Shown in pieces: positions 10,692-21,718 of a stretch of 64,000 nucleotides of DNA (positions are counted from its first letter, which is position 1; each line of letters starts with the position of its first letter). Both the position numbers and the translations under genes were made by a program. The notes below the pieces were generated by a model. That model was not told where the DNA came from and ran no database searches. It was given only the letters and a program-made list of their open reading frames with translations. Source of the DNA: Ligustrum vulgare (Eukaryota > Streptophyta > Magnoliopsida > Lamiales > Oleaceae); the NCBI GenBank assembly GCA_963555705.1, contig OY743177.1, positions 56,936,096-57,000,095 of the forward strand, given 5' to 3'.

Positions 10692-12689
10692 CTCTATCCT
10701 TTACTTGCTTTATTTTTATTTTTTTTGCAAATTATTTACTTTCTTGCATTTTATTTACTTTCTTGCAAATAAGTTGGTTAGGCCAAATATCTATCTTCCA
10801 TATTTATTTTCCTCAAGTTGGGTAGTGTGAAATAGCTCTAATGCATTCTCATTTAATTATAACATATACTCATATCAAACTTTCAAAGTCAAAATTTTCT
10901 TAAAACTCATTTTAAATCACTTGGTTCATATTATCTTTTATCTTCAAGTGTGATTTAATATTGATGTGGATTGGAAAATTGTATTGGATTTATGAGTTAG
11001 AATTGAGATGTTGAATGTGATTTAAATTTTTGGGTCATTCACCACTTAATATCTACTCTTTTCTTGTGTTTTCATAGAATGCTCACAAGGTGTTCGATGA
11101 AATGCCTTATTGGAGAAATTTGTGTTCAATCGATTGGGGGCTTCAACACAAGTTTGGGGGTGATTGTTGGTGCTTGCCATGAGATTTTCACATACCCAAG
11201 ACTACTTATGAGTGCCCCCACCACTTCTTGGGATGTCTAGTAACTTCTTTCCTCTTACTTTGATTTTATTTTACACATTGAGGACAATGTGCATTTCAAG
11301 TTTGGGGTGATGTGTATTGACATGTTAGATAACCTTGCCGGCCAGGATTACTTGATGTTTAAAATTCTTATTGATTCATGATTTATGACCAATATGCTAC
11401 ATGTGTATATTTTTATAAAATGATTATCCATGCAAGATCCTAATTATCTTGAGCACAATAGTTATAATTGATTGTTGGTGAAGTTTGTGAATTGTTGAAG
11501 GGTGAAGAGGTTAATGGAATTGAAGAACTAGGTTGTGAGCTTGTATTTTTAATTTTTATCAACCTATCAAATGTTTCCCAATGCTCTAAATCTCTTTGTC
11601 CTAATGTAAGACAAGTTTGGGGGTGGTTGACCCGGTGAAGGAGACGGTCTAGACGTGTGGTGATTCCATGCATGTTGGAAATAAATTTTTGTGTAGAGTG
11701 TATTTCGCCAAGTATAAGCTAAGTAATGATCATATGCTAGAGTTTTAAGCCCATTTTAATTTTTGCATTGCATTGCCCTATCTCGAAGCCTTTTTGACTC
11801 AAGTAATTAAGCCCGTAGGAGTATCTTGAAACTTGGTGCCTTAATTTTGAAACTTGGGAGTCACCGGCCTAAAGCTCGCTACATGGGTCAATTAGAAAGC
11901 TTAATGAGTAGGGTACACACACACTTTGAAAAAAAAAAGCACTTCATTATTGCATTTGCTTAATAAGTCTACCTCACTTCGTACCCTTTTTTACTCGAGT
12001 TATTAAGTCCGTAGGGGTATTTTGAAACCTGGTAACCTTTGATCTTAAAACAATCGAGGAGTTTCCGACCTAAAGCTCGCTACATGGATCAATTAGAAAG
12101 CTTAAGGGAGTGGGGAAGGCACGAGCATTCATCAAGTTAGTTTTTTAGAAATCATGCATTTGTACTTGCATAATGGCTTAGATTAATAGTGGGTTTGAAT
12201 TGCTTAGTATAAACTTGAATGTTGAAGCACTCATTTAGTGGAGAGTCAGTGCATTTCTAGATTGTCGGTAAAACACACCCAAACTAGAGTGTAAAAAGAA
12301 AAGAGTGATTTGAGAGTACCCTCTAGAATTGCATCCCGGGAGAGGAAAGAAAAATATTTATTGGGGGATGAATGTCACGAGTGGGAAAGAAAAAGAATTG
12401 ACCACTAGTGGTGGGTAATTTTGACTTGAAACCTCTTTACTCATCAATATTCTCGAAACTAAATTGACAATTGAAAGTGAATTTGCACACACACACCGAT
12501 CGAACATCGGATAAGCTAAACTTCTTTTTGGTAGCATTAGTTGGAATCATACTTTTGAATTGATTATACAATTTTGCACTCATGAGTAATTTGCAAGTTA
12601 TCTAACATTGCTGATCTATATTTCACGTTACTTGATTGCACTAGTAGATAATTTTGTTCGAGACGAGCAAAAACTCAAGTTTGGGGGTG
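10692..12689 (+). other. A1 3' non-coding region with conserved sub-blocks
   Basis: No ORF is supported here. At 11276-11309 lies ATTGAGGACAATGTGC followed by AAGTTTGGGGTG, a polypurine-like block with counterparts inside A2 and A3. At 12659-12689 GTTCGAGACGAGC and AAGTTTGGGGGTG abut the 3' LTR and serve as the terminal polypurine tract. Diverged ~100-bp tandem repeats lie between (11796-12104). Confidence 0.6.
11796..12104 (+). repeat. Tandem ~105-bp repeat (CCTAAAGCTCGCTACA unit) in A1
   Basis: Copies at about 11796-11902 and 11992-12104 share AAGTCCGTAGG-like, CCTAAAGCTCGCTACATGG and TCAATTAGAAAGCTTAA segments at ~195-bp spacing. A2 carries a homologous pair in reverse orientation at 15819-15920 and 28735-28841, which shows the unit is an old shared feature of both non-autonomous families. 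Confidence 0.7.
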
Positions 12690-13726
12690 TGATAAGTGTG
12701 CTTTACACACTTATTTAGTTCCTATATTATCAATTTAATTGACAAATTGAGCAAATATCTACTTATAAATTGTGTTTATCTTGTACAATCAGGTACAACC
12801 TCAATTGGAAAGAAAATAGACAAGATTGGAGAGCAATTGAGCGAAAAGAAGAGCAATTTCGATGTCCAATGACCTAATTGGAAGAAATCAAAAGTTTGGG
12901 AACTCAATTTCAACATTTCAGAAAGATGGAGGACCTACCTTGCAAATATTTAAGGGGCATATTTATAATAAAAGTCAAAATTCGAGGACTAAATTGAAGA
13001 AGACCAGAAGTTGGAGGACCCAATTGCAAATCATGGAAGGACGGAGCTGCAGGTTGACCACGCGATCGCGTGGTTCGACCATAGCGCGTTCGCCAAGTCA
13101 GGCCATAAACCAACCCGAGAGTTTTCGTCACAACCACGCGATCGCGTGGTCAAAAAATTGAGCAATAATCTGGACCGACCCGGTTCGGCCCAAATGCTGT
13201 TGTTCGCGAATCCACGCGAAAATAGGGTGTTTTTAGGGTATTTTTGCTAGGGTTTGCTCATAACTTGGCTCCCCAAACCCTAACCTCTTTTTCTCTCTTT
13301 TCTTCTTCTTTTCTTTTCTTTTCTTTGTTTTTGTTTTGTTTGTAATTTAGTTTGTAGATTATTTTTGATTTCAAAGTTTTAGTCACCATTGAAGCAAGGA
13401 AGCAAGAAGTGAGGTGAAAATTCAAAACAAAGTTCAAGGAATTTTGGGGTAAAAACTCAAGGGAAGTGATTTATTTCATTATCTTGTATTTTTAATCTTT
13501 GATTTCTATATTTTATGATGTATTTTTGTAAACCTCAACTTTTGTGCAATATTTATACAATGGGCTAGTTGTTTTATGTTGAGATGATTGATGTAGCTTA
13601 ACTTAGTTTAAGTAATTTTAATGTTTGTTTATTAATGTTGAGCTTATTTCATGTGTGTGTATTATTGAGATTATTTCATGTGTTCGATTGATCACCAAAT
13701 ATATGTTTTGTGAAGTGTATGATAAT
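12690..13726 (+). repeat. 3' LTR of A1, first part
   Basis: It starts TGATAAGTG directly after the polypurine tract and is interrupted at 13726 by A2. It lacks the hAT insertion of the 5' LTR. Two perfect 18-bp palindromes, ACCACGCGATCGCGTGGT, lie at 13057-13074 and 13133-13150, 58 bp apart. Confidence 0.92.
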
Positions 13727-15228
13727 TGATAGCTCTCCGCAAGTGCACGGGTCGCGCAAGTAATAAAGTGGATTTTAAGTCCGAATATCGTTCCCACAGA
13801 GATTTTTTTAAATCGTATTTTTAGAATACTACCTTAACTGGAACAAGAAGATTTAGGATTTGAAAATTTTGATTTTGAAAAAAAAATTAAAAATTAAACT
13901 AAAGAAAATAAGAAAATTTGATTTATGAAAACGATGAGATGAATATGTTATAATTATGAATCCACATTAATCATATCAACCATGTATTTGACTTAAACTT
14001 TTAATAACAAGGTATGAGTATTGAAAATTCGTGTTCCTATATTTATTTATGTCCCCTTTCGAGCGATGCATAAACATATTTTCCGACAAGAGACGAGCCT
14101 ATATTTCTATGACCAATCCAAACATGTAGAAAAGCATTAACAAATTATGAACACTTTTAAGGATAACACGAAGTATAAGGGTATATTTCTATCCCCTATC
14201 GGATTTCGCGGTAATTAATCAAGGTCTAATAGATTCCTACTCATCTCCTTGATCCTTATTCTTCAATATTGAATTTGGCCTCCTATGGATCCCCTCGCAA
14301 TTCGATAGCGTTTTGGTATGAAATATCACAGTTGAGAACCCCTGATTTTGTGCCTTAGGTCTAGTATTTATAGATCTCCCCGAGAATTAGGCTAATGGAG
14401 GAGAAAACTGCTGAATTCCGCGAAAAAAGCCCAGTTGCGGCCCAGTCGGGACTACCGTGCGACCGCACGGTTAAAAAGTGCGTGATCGCAGCCTCGAAAA
14501 GCCAACCTTCAGTAGCTGATTTTTTGGCCGTATGGCCGCACGGTTATATGGGCAGCAACAATTTTCTTCTTTAAATTTCAGCAATTTGGTCATCATACTT
14601 TTATTGCACAACATTTAGTATTTTGATCATATGTTTCATTTCGCTTATCCGATTGAGGTGCTTCAAAGTCCGTTAGAAAGATAACGTAAAGGGATACAAT
14701 TCTTCCTGGAATAGGATTTTCGCAATTCGAACTTTTATTGCCCCGAAATTAGGTTTCAAAGTCTGACTAAAAATCCGCCCGAAGACATTGTTTGATTGAA
14801 ATTAATTTATGGTAATATTCTTATCATATTTCATTCATTTTTGCCTTCTAATTGCATCCAATTGACTCCTAAAAGTTCTCAAGTATCTTATCTTGATCCG
14901 AATCAACTATTGAATATTTGCAATGTGGTCCGTCTTCTTTTGATTTGTATACGTTAGTCCTTGAACTCCTAATTTCTTTCAATTTGGTTCTTTCTTTGAC
15001 TTTTCTTTCAATTTAGCTCTTGATCTATTTCATCCATTCTTGATTTGCATACTTTGGTTCTTTTATCATCCAATTTGCTTGTTTTTGCTCCAATTCCATT
15101 GTTTTCTCGACTTTGGGATTATTTCTAAAATATAAACAAATAACACAAAATAAATAGCAAATATTCTAAAACAAACATATAAAATCCTTCTTTTAGGATA
15201 GAAATAATTGGATAAAATACACTTATCA
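13727..15228 (-). repeat. 3' LTR of A2
   Basis: On the minus strand it begins TGATAAGTG. It lacks about 210 bp present in the other LTR near 34112-34322; the breakpoints share a short CTA(C/T)TC sequence. A palindrome ACCGTGCGACCGCACGGT lies at 14454-14471, further CG-rich palindromes lie at ~14478-14545, and a TATA-like CTATAAATAC (minus) lies at 14364-14373. Confidence 0.92.
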
Positions 15229-15266
15229 ACACCCCCAAACTAGAACTATTGTTCGTCCTCGAACAA
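15229..15266 (-). promoter_or_regulatory. Terminal polypurine tract block of A2
   Basis: Minus-strand order is TTCGAGGACGAACAATAG, TTCTAGTTTGGGGGTGT, then the LTR TGATAAG. GAGGACGAACAAT is shared with A3 at the same location. Confidence 0.75.
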
Positions 15267-15818
15267 AAAATAAAAATGCAAATTAAAAAATATTTTTGTT
15301 TTTGTCAACTTATTTACCATGCGCTTCAATAATCCAAATTGACGATTCACTTAGAAAAAGAAATATGAACAACATAAAATATTTTCATTTATCTGATGCT
15401 CAACCTCATTGTGTGTGTGTGAATAGCCAAAATCAACTGCAAACTTATGCGAAAATAAACTTGACAATGTGTGATTTTTTATGCAAGAGTAAGCCCGAAT
15501 CCCATGTGGTCAACAATGATTTTCTTTTGATTTTTCTTACCCTCTCATGGATGAGCACAACCTCACTGCTTTTCTCTCATATTCCGAGGTCTTTCCTATT
15601 GATGTGGTTTCTAAACATGTATAAATCGCATTTTTCCACACAAGGCAGTTAGGATTAGACAAGTATGCACGACAGACCAAGAATAATTAACAAAGTGTTA
15701 AGAATTTCAATCAACAAAGCTTATACCATTCTATTCCATTTTTTTCTTTTCATATGGACGACTTTTTCTTTTAATGTCCTTGTCTTTTACCATCTTTGTG
15801 CAATACTTTTCATACTTG

Positions 15819-15920
15819 CTTTTTATATGACCCCTGTAGTGAGCTTTAGGTCGGCAGCTCCCAACTCAGTTGAGCTTAGGGTATCAGGTTCAAAGAACCC
15901 CTCAAACTTAATTACCCGAG
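15819..15920 (-). repeat. A2 tandem-repeat unit, copy 1
   Basis: On the plus strand the unit reads TGACCCCTGTAGTGAGC, then AGGTCGGCAGCTCCCAACT, ending at CCCGAG where A3 inserted. Its second copy is at 28735-28841. Removing A3 leaves the two units about 170 bp apart. The minus-strand reading matches the A1 unit CGACCTAAAGCTCGCTACA. Confidence 0.7.
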
Positions 15921-17358
15921 TGGTGCGCGTCGCGATGCACCAAGAATTAATTAAATTTCCGTACTCGCCAAAACTCAAATTTAAATGTGATAGCGGAAGC
16001 AAGGGTCGATCCCACGAGGAACGGGAACTAATTTAATGCCATGTCAATTAGAATTATAAGGGGGGTTTTGAGTTGAAAATTGCAATTAATCTAAATGATC
16101 AAATAAAGATGTAAAATAGCTGGAATAAAAATCAATTAATAAAGAATCCTACTTCTCAGGTTCGGTTGTGCCCTATCATAATATTGTCATTCCCCAAGCA
16201 ACGCATGTACTATTTCCTTTGTTTTATTTATCACCCGGAATAATCAAAAAGCTCTAATTAATCCAATTCTTCCTTAATAATAATCAATCAGAATTAGTTC
16301 TCCAATCAATTTAGAGTGAATGAACAACCTAGACTAAGCTCCCTAGATGTAATTCATTAACTATGTGAAAACAAGAAGAATTAGGTGAACTAAATTATCA
16401 CTTACATATGCTCGAATTGATTAATCTAGATTGGATTTTCATATGGAAATATAAAATTACCAATTGCTACTATGATTTGGATAACAAGACAAATACGAAT
16501 CCAATTACCCAAATTAGCAAACATCAACACAATAATTAAAAGACAAGGCCTTAATCAATTAATAAATTGTCTTGACGAAATTAATGTTCATGAGAAATCC
16601 AATAAATAAAACATAAGAAACAAGAACTACGTTACGAGTTTGAGGAATGAATAATAAAATAATATGAACACAACGTCCCCCTTGAACTAGGTTGAGAAGA
16701 CTAGCCACGCATTGCCATGAAGAATTCCCCAAAAATATTGTCTTGATTCACCTTGATTTTGCCTCGGATTTCTTTTTTTCAAACCTTGATATTGGTGGCT
16801 CTTAAAAATAAAATCTCCTCTTTTCTTGTCATGAACTTCCCTATTTATAACTTCAATTTTCGTGCCCTAGCTTTGGCCTCAAGAAATCCCAAATTATGGA
16901 AAGAATTGAAATAAGGAAATTCTTGACTTGAAGATTTACGGCCGTAATTTTCCATTTACGGCCGTAATTGAGTTTCTGCGTATTTTCCAAAGTTGACATT
17001 ACGGCCGTGACATATCAATTTACGGCCGTAACTAAGTCTCTGCTGATTTCTTTCTTTTAGATGGTTACGGCCGTAACTTTACCTTTACGGCCGTAACTAA
17101 GTCTCTGCTTAATTTCACTTTGCTTCACGACACTTTCACGGCCGTAACCTTATTTTCTTACTGCCGTAACTTTATTTGCATGAAAGTCCCCAGACTTCAG
17201 TTTTGAGTGCATTTTGATCTTTTTTTCTTCTTTTCTCTTCTTTTATGATCCTATGCAATATAAAACATAAAATGCATTAATAATACTTAGATAGAATCAC
17301 ATTATTGCTTATTTAAGGATATAAGTGCATCAAATAAACGTTAATATAACACTTATCA
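15921..17358 (-). repeat. 3' LTR of A3
   Basis: 1,438 bp, almost identical to the 5' LTR. Its palindrome array at about 16942-17172 has five exact TTACGGCCGTAA copies, and the TATA box is at 16841-16851. The polypurine tract (minus AAGTGTGGGGGGATT) abuts its start. Confidence 0.93.
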
Positions 17359-19106
17359 AATCCCCCCACACTTGAACCATTGTTCGTCCTCGAATAATGA
17401 TAGAAAAGAACTAAAGCACGGAAATCAAATGAACATGTTAGACTTTTAAATCTGGAAAGTCAAGGTCACAACCCACTTCTTTTTAGCAAGAAAATCAAAT
17501 TGCATAATCGGAGTGTGTTAGTGTGTGTAAGAGATGCATCACCCAATATTCTCCGAACAAAAATGAAAATTGATACCCCAATGTGGATTATATCCTTTCA
17601 CCTCTCGTGAGTTCTCTCTGAATTTATCAATTCCCCATAAAATGTAAGTTTTGACTAATTCAAGTAAATGCCAACAGATTAGTGCGGTTTATCTCATGGT
17701 AAAAATTTAGTCAATACAGTTTCAGATCAAAAGGGCACAAAATATAGATCAAGCAATTCAAACCACTCATAAGTACATGTAATGGGAGCCAACACTCTCA
17801 CCGGATATCTCTCTTCGCACAAAGTGTATATAAAGGTGAGAATTTTACGCTCAACTCACTGCATGAAAAACTTGTTACCACAGATTGCTCAAATGTAAAA
17901 ACCGGAGCCAACAATAACACAAGTGCGAAGCAAAGGTCTTTGTTAGGTTGTAGCGGGGCTTCGGGTCAGGTGGGATAAAAAGGAAACATTTAGGCTGAAT
18001 CGAGAAGGAGTTTCACAAGCCGAATCGGTTCAATTATAACTTCCCTTCTTTCTTCTTCAACATGAATTAATAATCTCCCTGCTATCCAACTGATTTAACA
18101 CTAGACTTCCATTTTGTGCAGCTTGAGTGTTTATTTTCAATACTAGCAAATGTTCATGACCTCGTAATTTGAGAACTGGCCTGAACTTCTCTTTTTCTTT
18201 TGTTTCTCTTTTTTTTTTTTTTTCAAACATATACTGCAATTTTTCTCTTTTGGTCAGATCACCCCACAATCCCCAATGACACAAGATCGAATTTCCACTT
18301 TGAAACTTAATCCACCTCAAACTTCTCAACCAACACAAGCTTGTGAATCCGTTCTCCATAGGTTCAAGAAAAAGGATAACATGAAAGAATGGGTGTTCGT
18401 GGCTTGTAGTGTGGTATTAATATTCCAAAGAAAGGCTAAGGCTCAAAGGGTCTTCTATTGGTAAATGTACAATGGTAGGCTTATTTAGAAGGCCAAATTT
18501 GGTTCATCCTAGTGCCTTTACTATATTTCGCACTCGAGCCAAGAAGCTACTACGACATGTACACAAAAGCATATCCAAGAACAAATTAACCATGCAGGAC
18601 ACACATAAAAAGAAAAATACGAGCTTTATATAAAGAGTAAAAGTAGCTCATAGGCTCAAAAGCTCACAAATTATGGTTCATATGTGTGTCTCCCATCCAA
18701 TTATGAGTTTTGGTCATTGCTCGGTCTTAGGGTCGAATTGAAAAAATGCAAAAAATCTAGTGGCCAAGGGGTGGAATCTCTTTACTCGGGGTAGTTATCA
18801 GTCATATCAATTTTGGGTTTGAATCTACTAGGTTGCAGAGATATGGCATTTTGTCCCCATTTTCAAACCTATTCAGAAGATATTGGAAAATTCATCTCTA
18901 CGTGCTCAATTCATGTCCAATTATGCAATTTAGGAGTTGGTAGTTCAAAAATTATGATAAGTGGGTTGCTTCCTATCCAACCAGTGTAAATAAAAGAGGA
19001 CCAAAATAGCATAGATAGGTAGCAAAGGCAGATGACAAGGTCAAAATGAAATTAAAAGATTCGATTACAGAGAGAAAATAAATTAGATAAGCTTACAATC
19101 AAGTCA
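17359..19106 (-). other. A3 3' non-coding region and terminal polypurine tract
   Basis: At 17359-17397 the minus strand reads TTCGAGGACGAACAATGG followed by TTCAAGTGTGGGGGGATT and then the LTR, the terminal polypurine tract. The rest is non-coding AT-rich DNA with no supported ORF. Confidence 0.7.
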
Positions 19107-19142
19107 ATCCCCCCCCACTTAGACAATTCAATGTCCTCATTG
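19107..19142 (-). promoter_or_regulatory. Internal polypurine-like block of A3
   Basis: The minus strand has CAATGAGGACATTGAATTG followed by AAGTGGGGGGGGATTG, about 60 nt after the third ORF. Equivalent blocks exist in A1 (11276-11309) and A2 (29404-29440). It may prime a second plus-strand start, as central polypurine tracts do in some retroelements. Confidence 0.5.
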
Positions 19143-19201
19143 AAAAGGACAACAATAAAAGGGAAAACAATAAAAGGGAAAAAAGAAGGAACTCCCTCGG
19201 T

Positions 19202-20284
19202 CTATTGTGGAGGTTGATCGTCTCGAGCTCTCTGCAAATGCCGAATCTGTTCCCGAATGGCCCTCTGCTCCTCCAGTAGAAGCTGCTGATCTTCTTGCAT
19301 AGCATTCAGCTGGGTTTGGAAAGCTTGCAACATGCCTAGCATCTGAAGCTCAAAAGGGGTAGGAGCATTTGGCTGTTGTGGCGCTTCCCGTGCTGCGGGC
19401 TCCTCGGCGCCCTGATCATCATCGGAGTCCCCTGATTCATCATCTTCGTGACCTCGCTTCGCGATGATCTGCCTGCGAGCATTCTCCAAACTCGCCTTCG
19501 TGAGGCGATTCCCATGCCCCAAGGTGTCGTCACTAACTGCAGCGGGAACTCTTTGAGCCCGGCATAAGGCGGTGATTAAACATGGGAATGGCATACCTCG
19601 CTTCTGCGGTATCAAGCTGGCGTATGTAGAAATCGTATCAAAGATGTGCTGCCCCAAGTCAAACTTGATTCCCATGGTGATGGCGTAGTAGACCCGGAGG
19701 TAGCGAACAGATACTGTAGTGAGGCTAGTGGATGGGAAGAGACTCCCCGACCCCCACTGGTGCAGGTACCAGGCGTCCCGCTGTAGATCCCGATTCTTGT
19801 AATGCGGAAGGATGACATTCAGGGAGTCATGGAGTTCAGGCTTCAAAGCCCAACGGAGCACCTCTTGGTCCGGAAAGAAAACACCTGCATTAGACGACAT
19901 GGGGACCGACCCAGTGCTATTTATTCCCAAGTGGTGTTCCACCACATCCTTATCAAATTTGATTCTCTTTCCCGCAACTCTAGTGTGGTGAAAGTCAAGG
20001 GAACCCTCGTCACCAATTTCCTTGTTGAACTGGGTGTAGAATTTGTACACCAGCGGGGGGTTCCCAAACGGTAGATCACTCACGAATTTGACCCACCCGA
20101 ATTCAACGAAGCGGGCCCAAAATCGTCGCGGGGCAATGACGGTGTCAGCGCTCCTCCATTCCTGAAAGTCTTCTGGGAGGAATAGCCGCTCCTTTATGCA
20201 TAGCTTAGACTGGGTCTTCTCCTGGCGGGGCACAGCCGAGGATTCCCCTGCCACTTGCTTTCCTTTCTTTGTCGGTGGAGCCAT
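19202..20284 (-). CDS. A3 third ORF (env-position, putative plant transposon protein)
   Basis: I chose the ATG at 20284 (MAPPTKKGKQVAGESS, 360 residues), because it follows a good splice acceptor and the upstream in-frame extension is not domain-like. The body (RRFWARFVEFGWVKFV, YKFYTQFNKEIG, RIKFDKDVVEHHLGI, DAWYLHQWGSGSLFPS, YYAITMGIKFDLGQHI, LITALCRAQRVPA) matches the plant-specific domain often annotated as putative plant transposon protein in Athila-like elements. The C-terminus has an acidic stretch (HEDDESGDSDDDQGAEEP) and a Gln/Glu-rich likely coiled coil. There is no signal peptide or membrane segment, so it is not a convincing envelope protein. Its role is unknown, and the frame is intact. 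Confidence 0.8.
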   Translation of the reverse strand: MAPPTKKGKQVAGESSAVPRQEKTQSKLCIKERLFLPEDFQEWRSADTVIAPRRFWARFVEFGWVKFVSDLPFGNPPLVYKFYTQFNKEIGDEGSLDFHHTRVAGKRIKFDKDVVEHHLGINSTGSVPMSSNAGVFFPDQEVLRWALKPELHDSLNVILPHYKNRDLQRDAWYLHQWGSGSLFPSTSLTTVSVRYLRVYYAITMGIKFDLGQHIFDTISTYASLIPQKRGMPFPCLITALCRAQRVPAAVSDDTLGHGNRLTKASLENARRQIIAKRGHEDDESGDSDDDQGAEEPAAREAPQQPNAPTPFELQMLGMLQAFQTQLNAMQEDQQLLLEEQRAIREQIRHLQRARDDQPPQ

Positions 20285-20292
20285 AGTAAATC

Positions 20293-21192
20293 CTGAAAAG
20301 GGAACGAGGGGATTAGTCGAGCATGGATAGGCAAAAGTGCGCAAGTCAATAGTGCGTGACGGTAAAGGCCTAATTTGAAAATCAAAGCCGACACGACCTG
20401 TATAATGTACACACAGCAAGGCATGAGGTCGTAATAAGGCGTAATTCAACAAGATTAAGCACCAATTATTCCTCACCATGACATCAACAAGATCAATCAC
20501 ACTCAACATGCACAATCAATCAATGGAATTGGTTGTGAAAAATCCGCATGAAGAGCATAATGAACATATACATATGGCGTGGGGAAGAAGAAAGCAAGTA
20601 ACAAAATGTGCAAACAACCGATGAAGCAGCAGGGCAACGAAGAAAAATAGGTACAAGAGCCAGATCTTAGTCAAGTACTCCTAGATGACATACGGCAGAA
20701 ACAAGGGCGAAGCGATGGTCGTTAAAACCATGAGACAATTTCCATTATGACAAATCAACGCAAAGAGTGTGGAGCCAAAGACTGGAGCACATAACCGAAT
20801 TACCCATTAAAATAAATAACAAGCAATGACGAATATACAATGTACCCCATGACTTTGTCAACATCAAACGCCACATAGTTCTAACAATTTAACCCCTATC
20901 GTGACAACAATACGCTTATAATAGCAAAATGGGAAGATGTGAGTCGAAGTCTTAAGGTAAAGAACACCCCAACCCCGCCTAGACATTTCATCGAACACCT
21001 AGAGTGTGAACTAAAATGATGCCATTGTTACAAAACAAGTAAAAAACAAGCTTCCCAAATCTCAAGCACAACCCCAATAAAGAATAACCAATTAATGGAA
21101 AGGTAAATATCGAGAAACCTATGTAGGTAGGGATGTTACCCAATAATACCCATGACAAGAAGAGAGGAAAAGGGAAAAGAAAAAGTTCATAC
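20293..21192 (-). other. Predicted ~900-nt intron before the A3 third ORF
   Basis: The minus-strand donor GAAG/GTATG (intron starts at 21192) and acceptor CCCTTTTCAG/GATT (ends at 20293) are strong plant splice signals. The acceptor has a pyrimidine-rich tract and lies nine bases before the ORF's start codon at 20284. Splicing is inferred from consensus only. Confidence 0.45.
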
Positions 21193-21243
21193 CTTCAAAA
21201 CCTTAAGGGTGCGATGGATGTGGATGGTAATTTCACTCAGAAA

Positions 21244-21254
21244 CCCTTATAAAC
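21244..21254 (-). promoter_or_regulatory. Candidate internal TATA box upstream of the A3 third ORF
   Basis: The minus strand reads GTTTATAAGGG. It lies ~120 bp downstream of the internal palindrome array and ~50 bp upstream of a good splice donor, GAAG/GTATGAAC. Confidence 0.4.
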
Positions 21255-21372
21255 GAAAGTGTGGGTGTGGAATGGAAGAATCAGCGTGAGAGAAAAATGG
21301 GAGAATGGCGAAGAAGAAGGAATAGGGAGAGGTATGCGCGAGGGTTCTGAATTTAAAATTTTGAAAAACAGA

Positions 21373-21532
21373 CTTACGGCCGTGAAGGTATTACTTACGG
21401 CCATAAGTAACATTCTGAAAATTTTTCCAAAGAAACAGTTACGGCCGTAAAAATGTAATTACGGCCGTAATGCGGTCTCTGCATAAGCAACTGGAATTGA
21501 GTTACGGCCGTAAAAATGTTATTACGGCCGTA
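21373..21532 (-). repeat. Internal TTACGGCCGTAA palindrome array of A3
   Basis: Four exact copies and two variants lie in pairs, with TCTCTGC/CACTGC boxes, the same arrangement as in the LTRs. The array sits between the pol stop and the third ORF, about 120-290 bp upstream of a TATA-like box on the minus strand. Confidence 0.8.
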
Positions 21533-21651
21533 ACAAGGCCACTGCAAATTTCAAGATTTTTTTTTTTTTTTTTGAATGAAATGACTAAATAAACTAAAAT
21601 TAACCAAAATGAAAATACGAAAATAAAGAGTCGAGGAGATAAAGAAACTCC

Positions 21652-21718
21652 CCTCACGGGTTGCCTCCCGAGCAGCGCCTTTGTTTACCGTCGTTGGCTC
21701 GACTGAGTCCGTGTGAGA
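21652..21718 (-). ncRNA. Post-stop two-hairpin module of A3
   Basis: After the pol stop (21719-21721), the minus strand has GTCGAGCCAACGAC (stem GUCG/CGAC, loop AGCCAA), then GCGCT, then CGGGAGGCAACCCG (stem CGGG/CCCG, loop AGGCAA). GGGAGGCAACCC again starts 49 nt after the stop codon. The stem bases differ from A1 and A2 but pairing is kept. Confidence 0.6.

Noticed and set aside
15296..16036. Two plus-strand frames of ~120 residues
   Set aside because: They lie antisense in A2 non-coding sequence and cross into the A3 LTR; no domain is visible.
16941..17172. Regularly spaced TTACGGCCGTAA copies as a CRISPR-like array
   Set aside because: Spacers are not unique and of fixed length, the repeats are 12 bp, and the array is inside an LTR of a plant retrotransposon.
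19202..20284. A3 third ORF as a true envelope gene
   Set aside because: There is no signal peptide, transmembrane segment or glycoprotein-like features; only its position matches env.
20285..20515. N-terminal extension of the A3 third ORF to 20515
   Set aside because: This part overlaps the predicted intron and acceptor; the ATG at 20284 directly after the acceptor is the better start.
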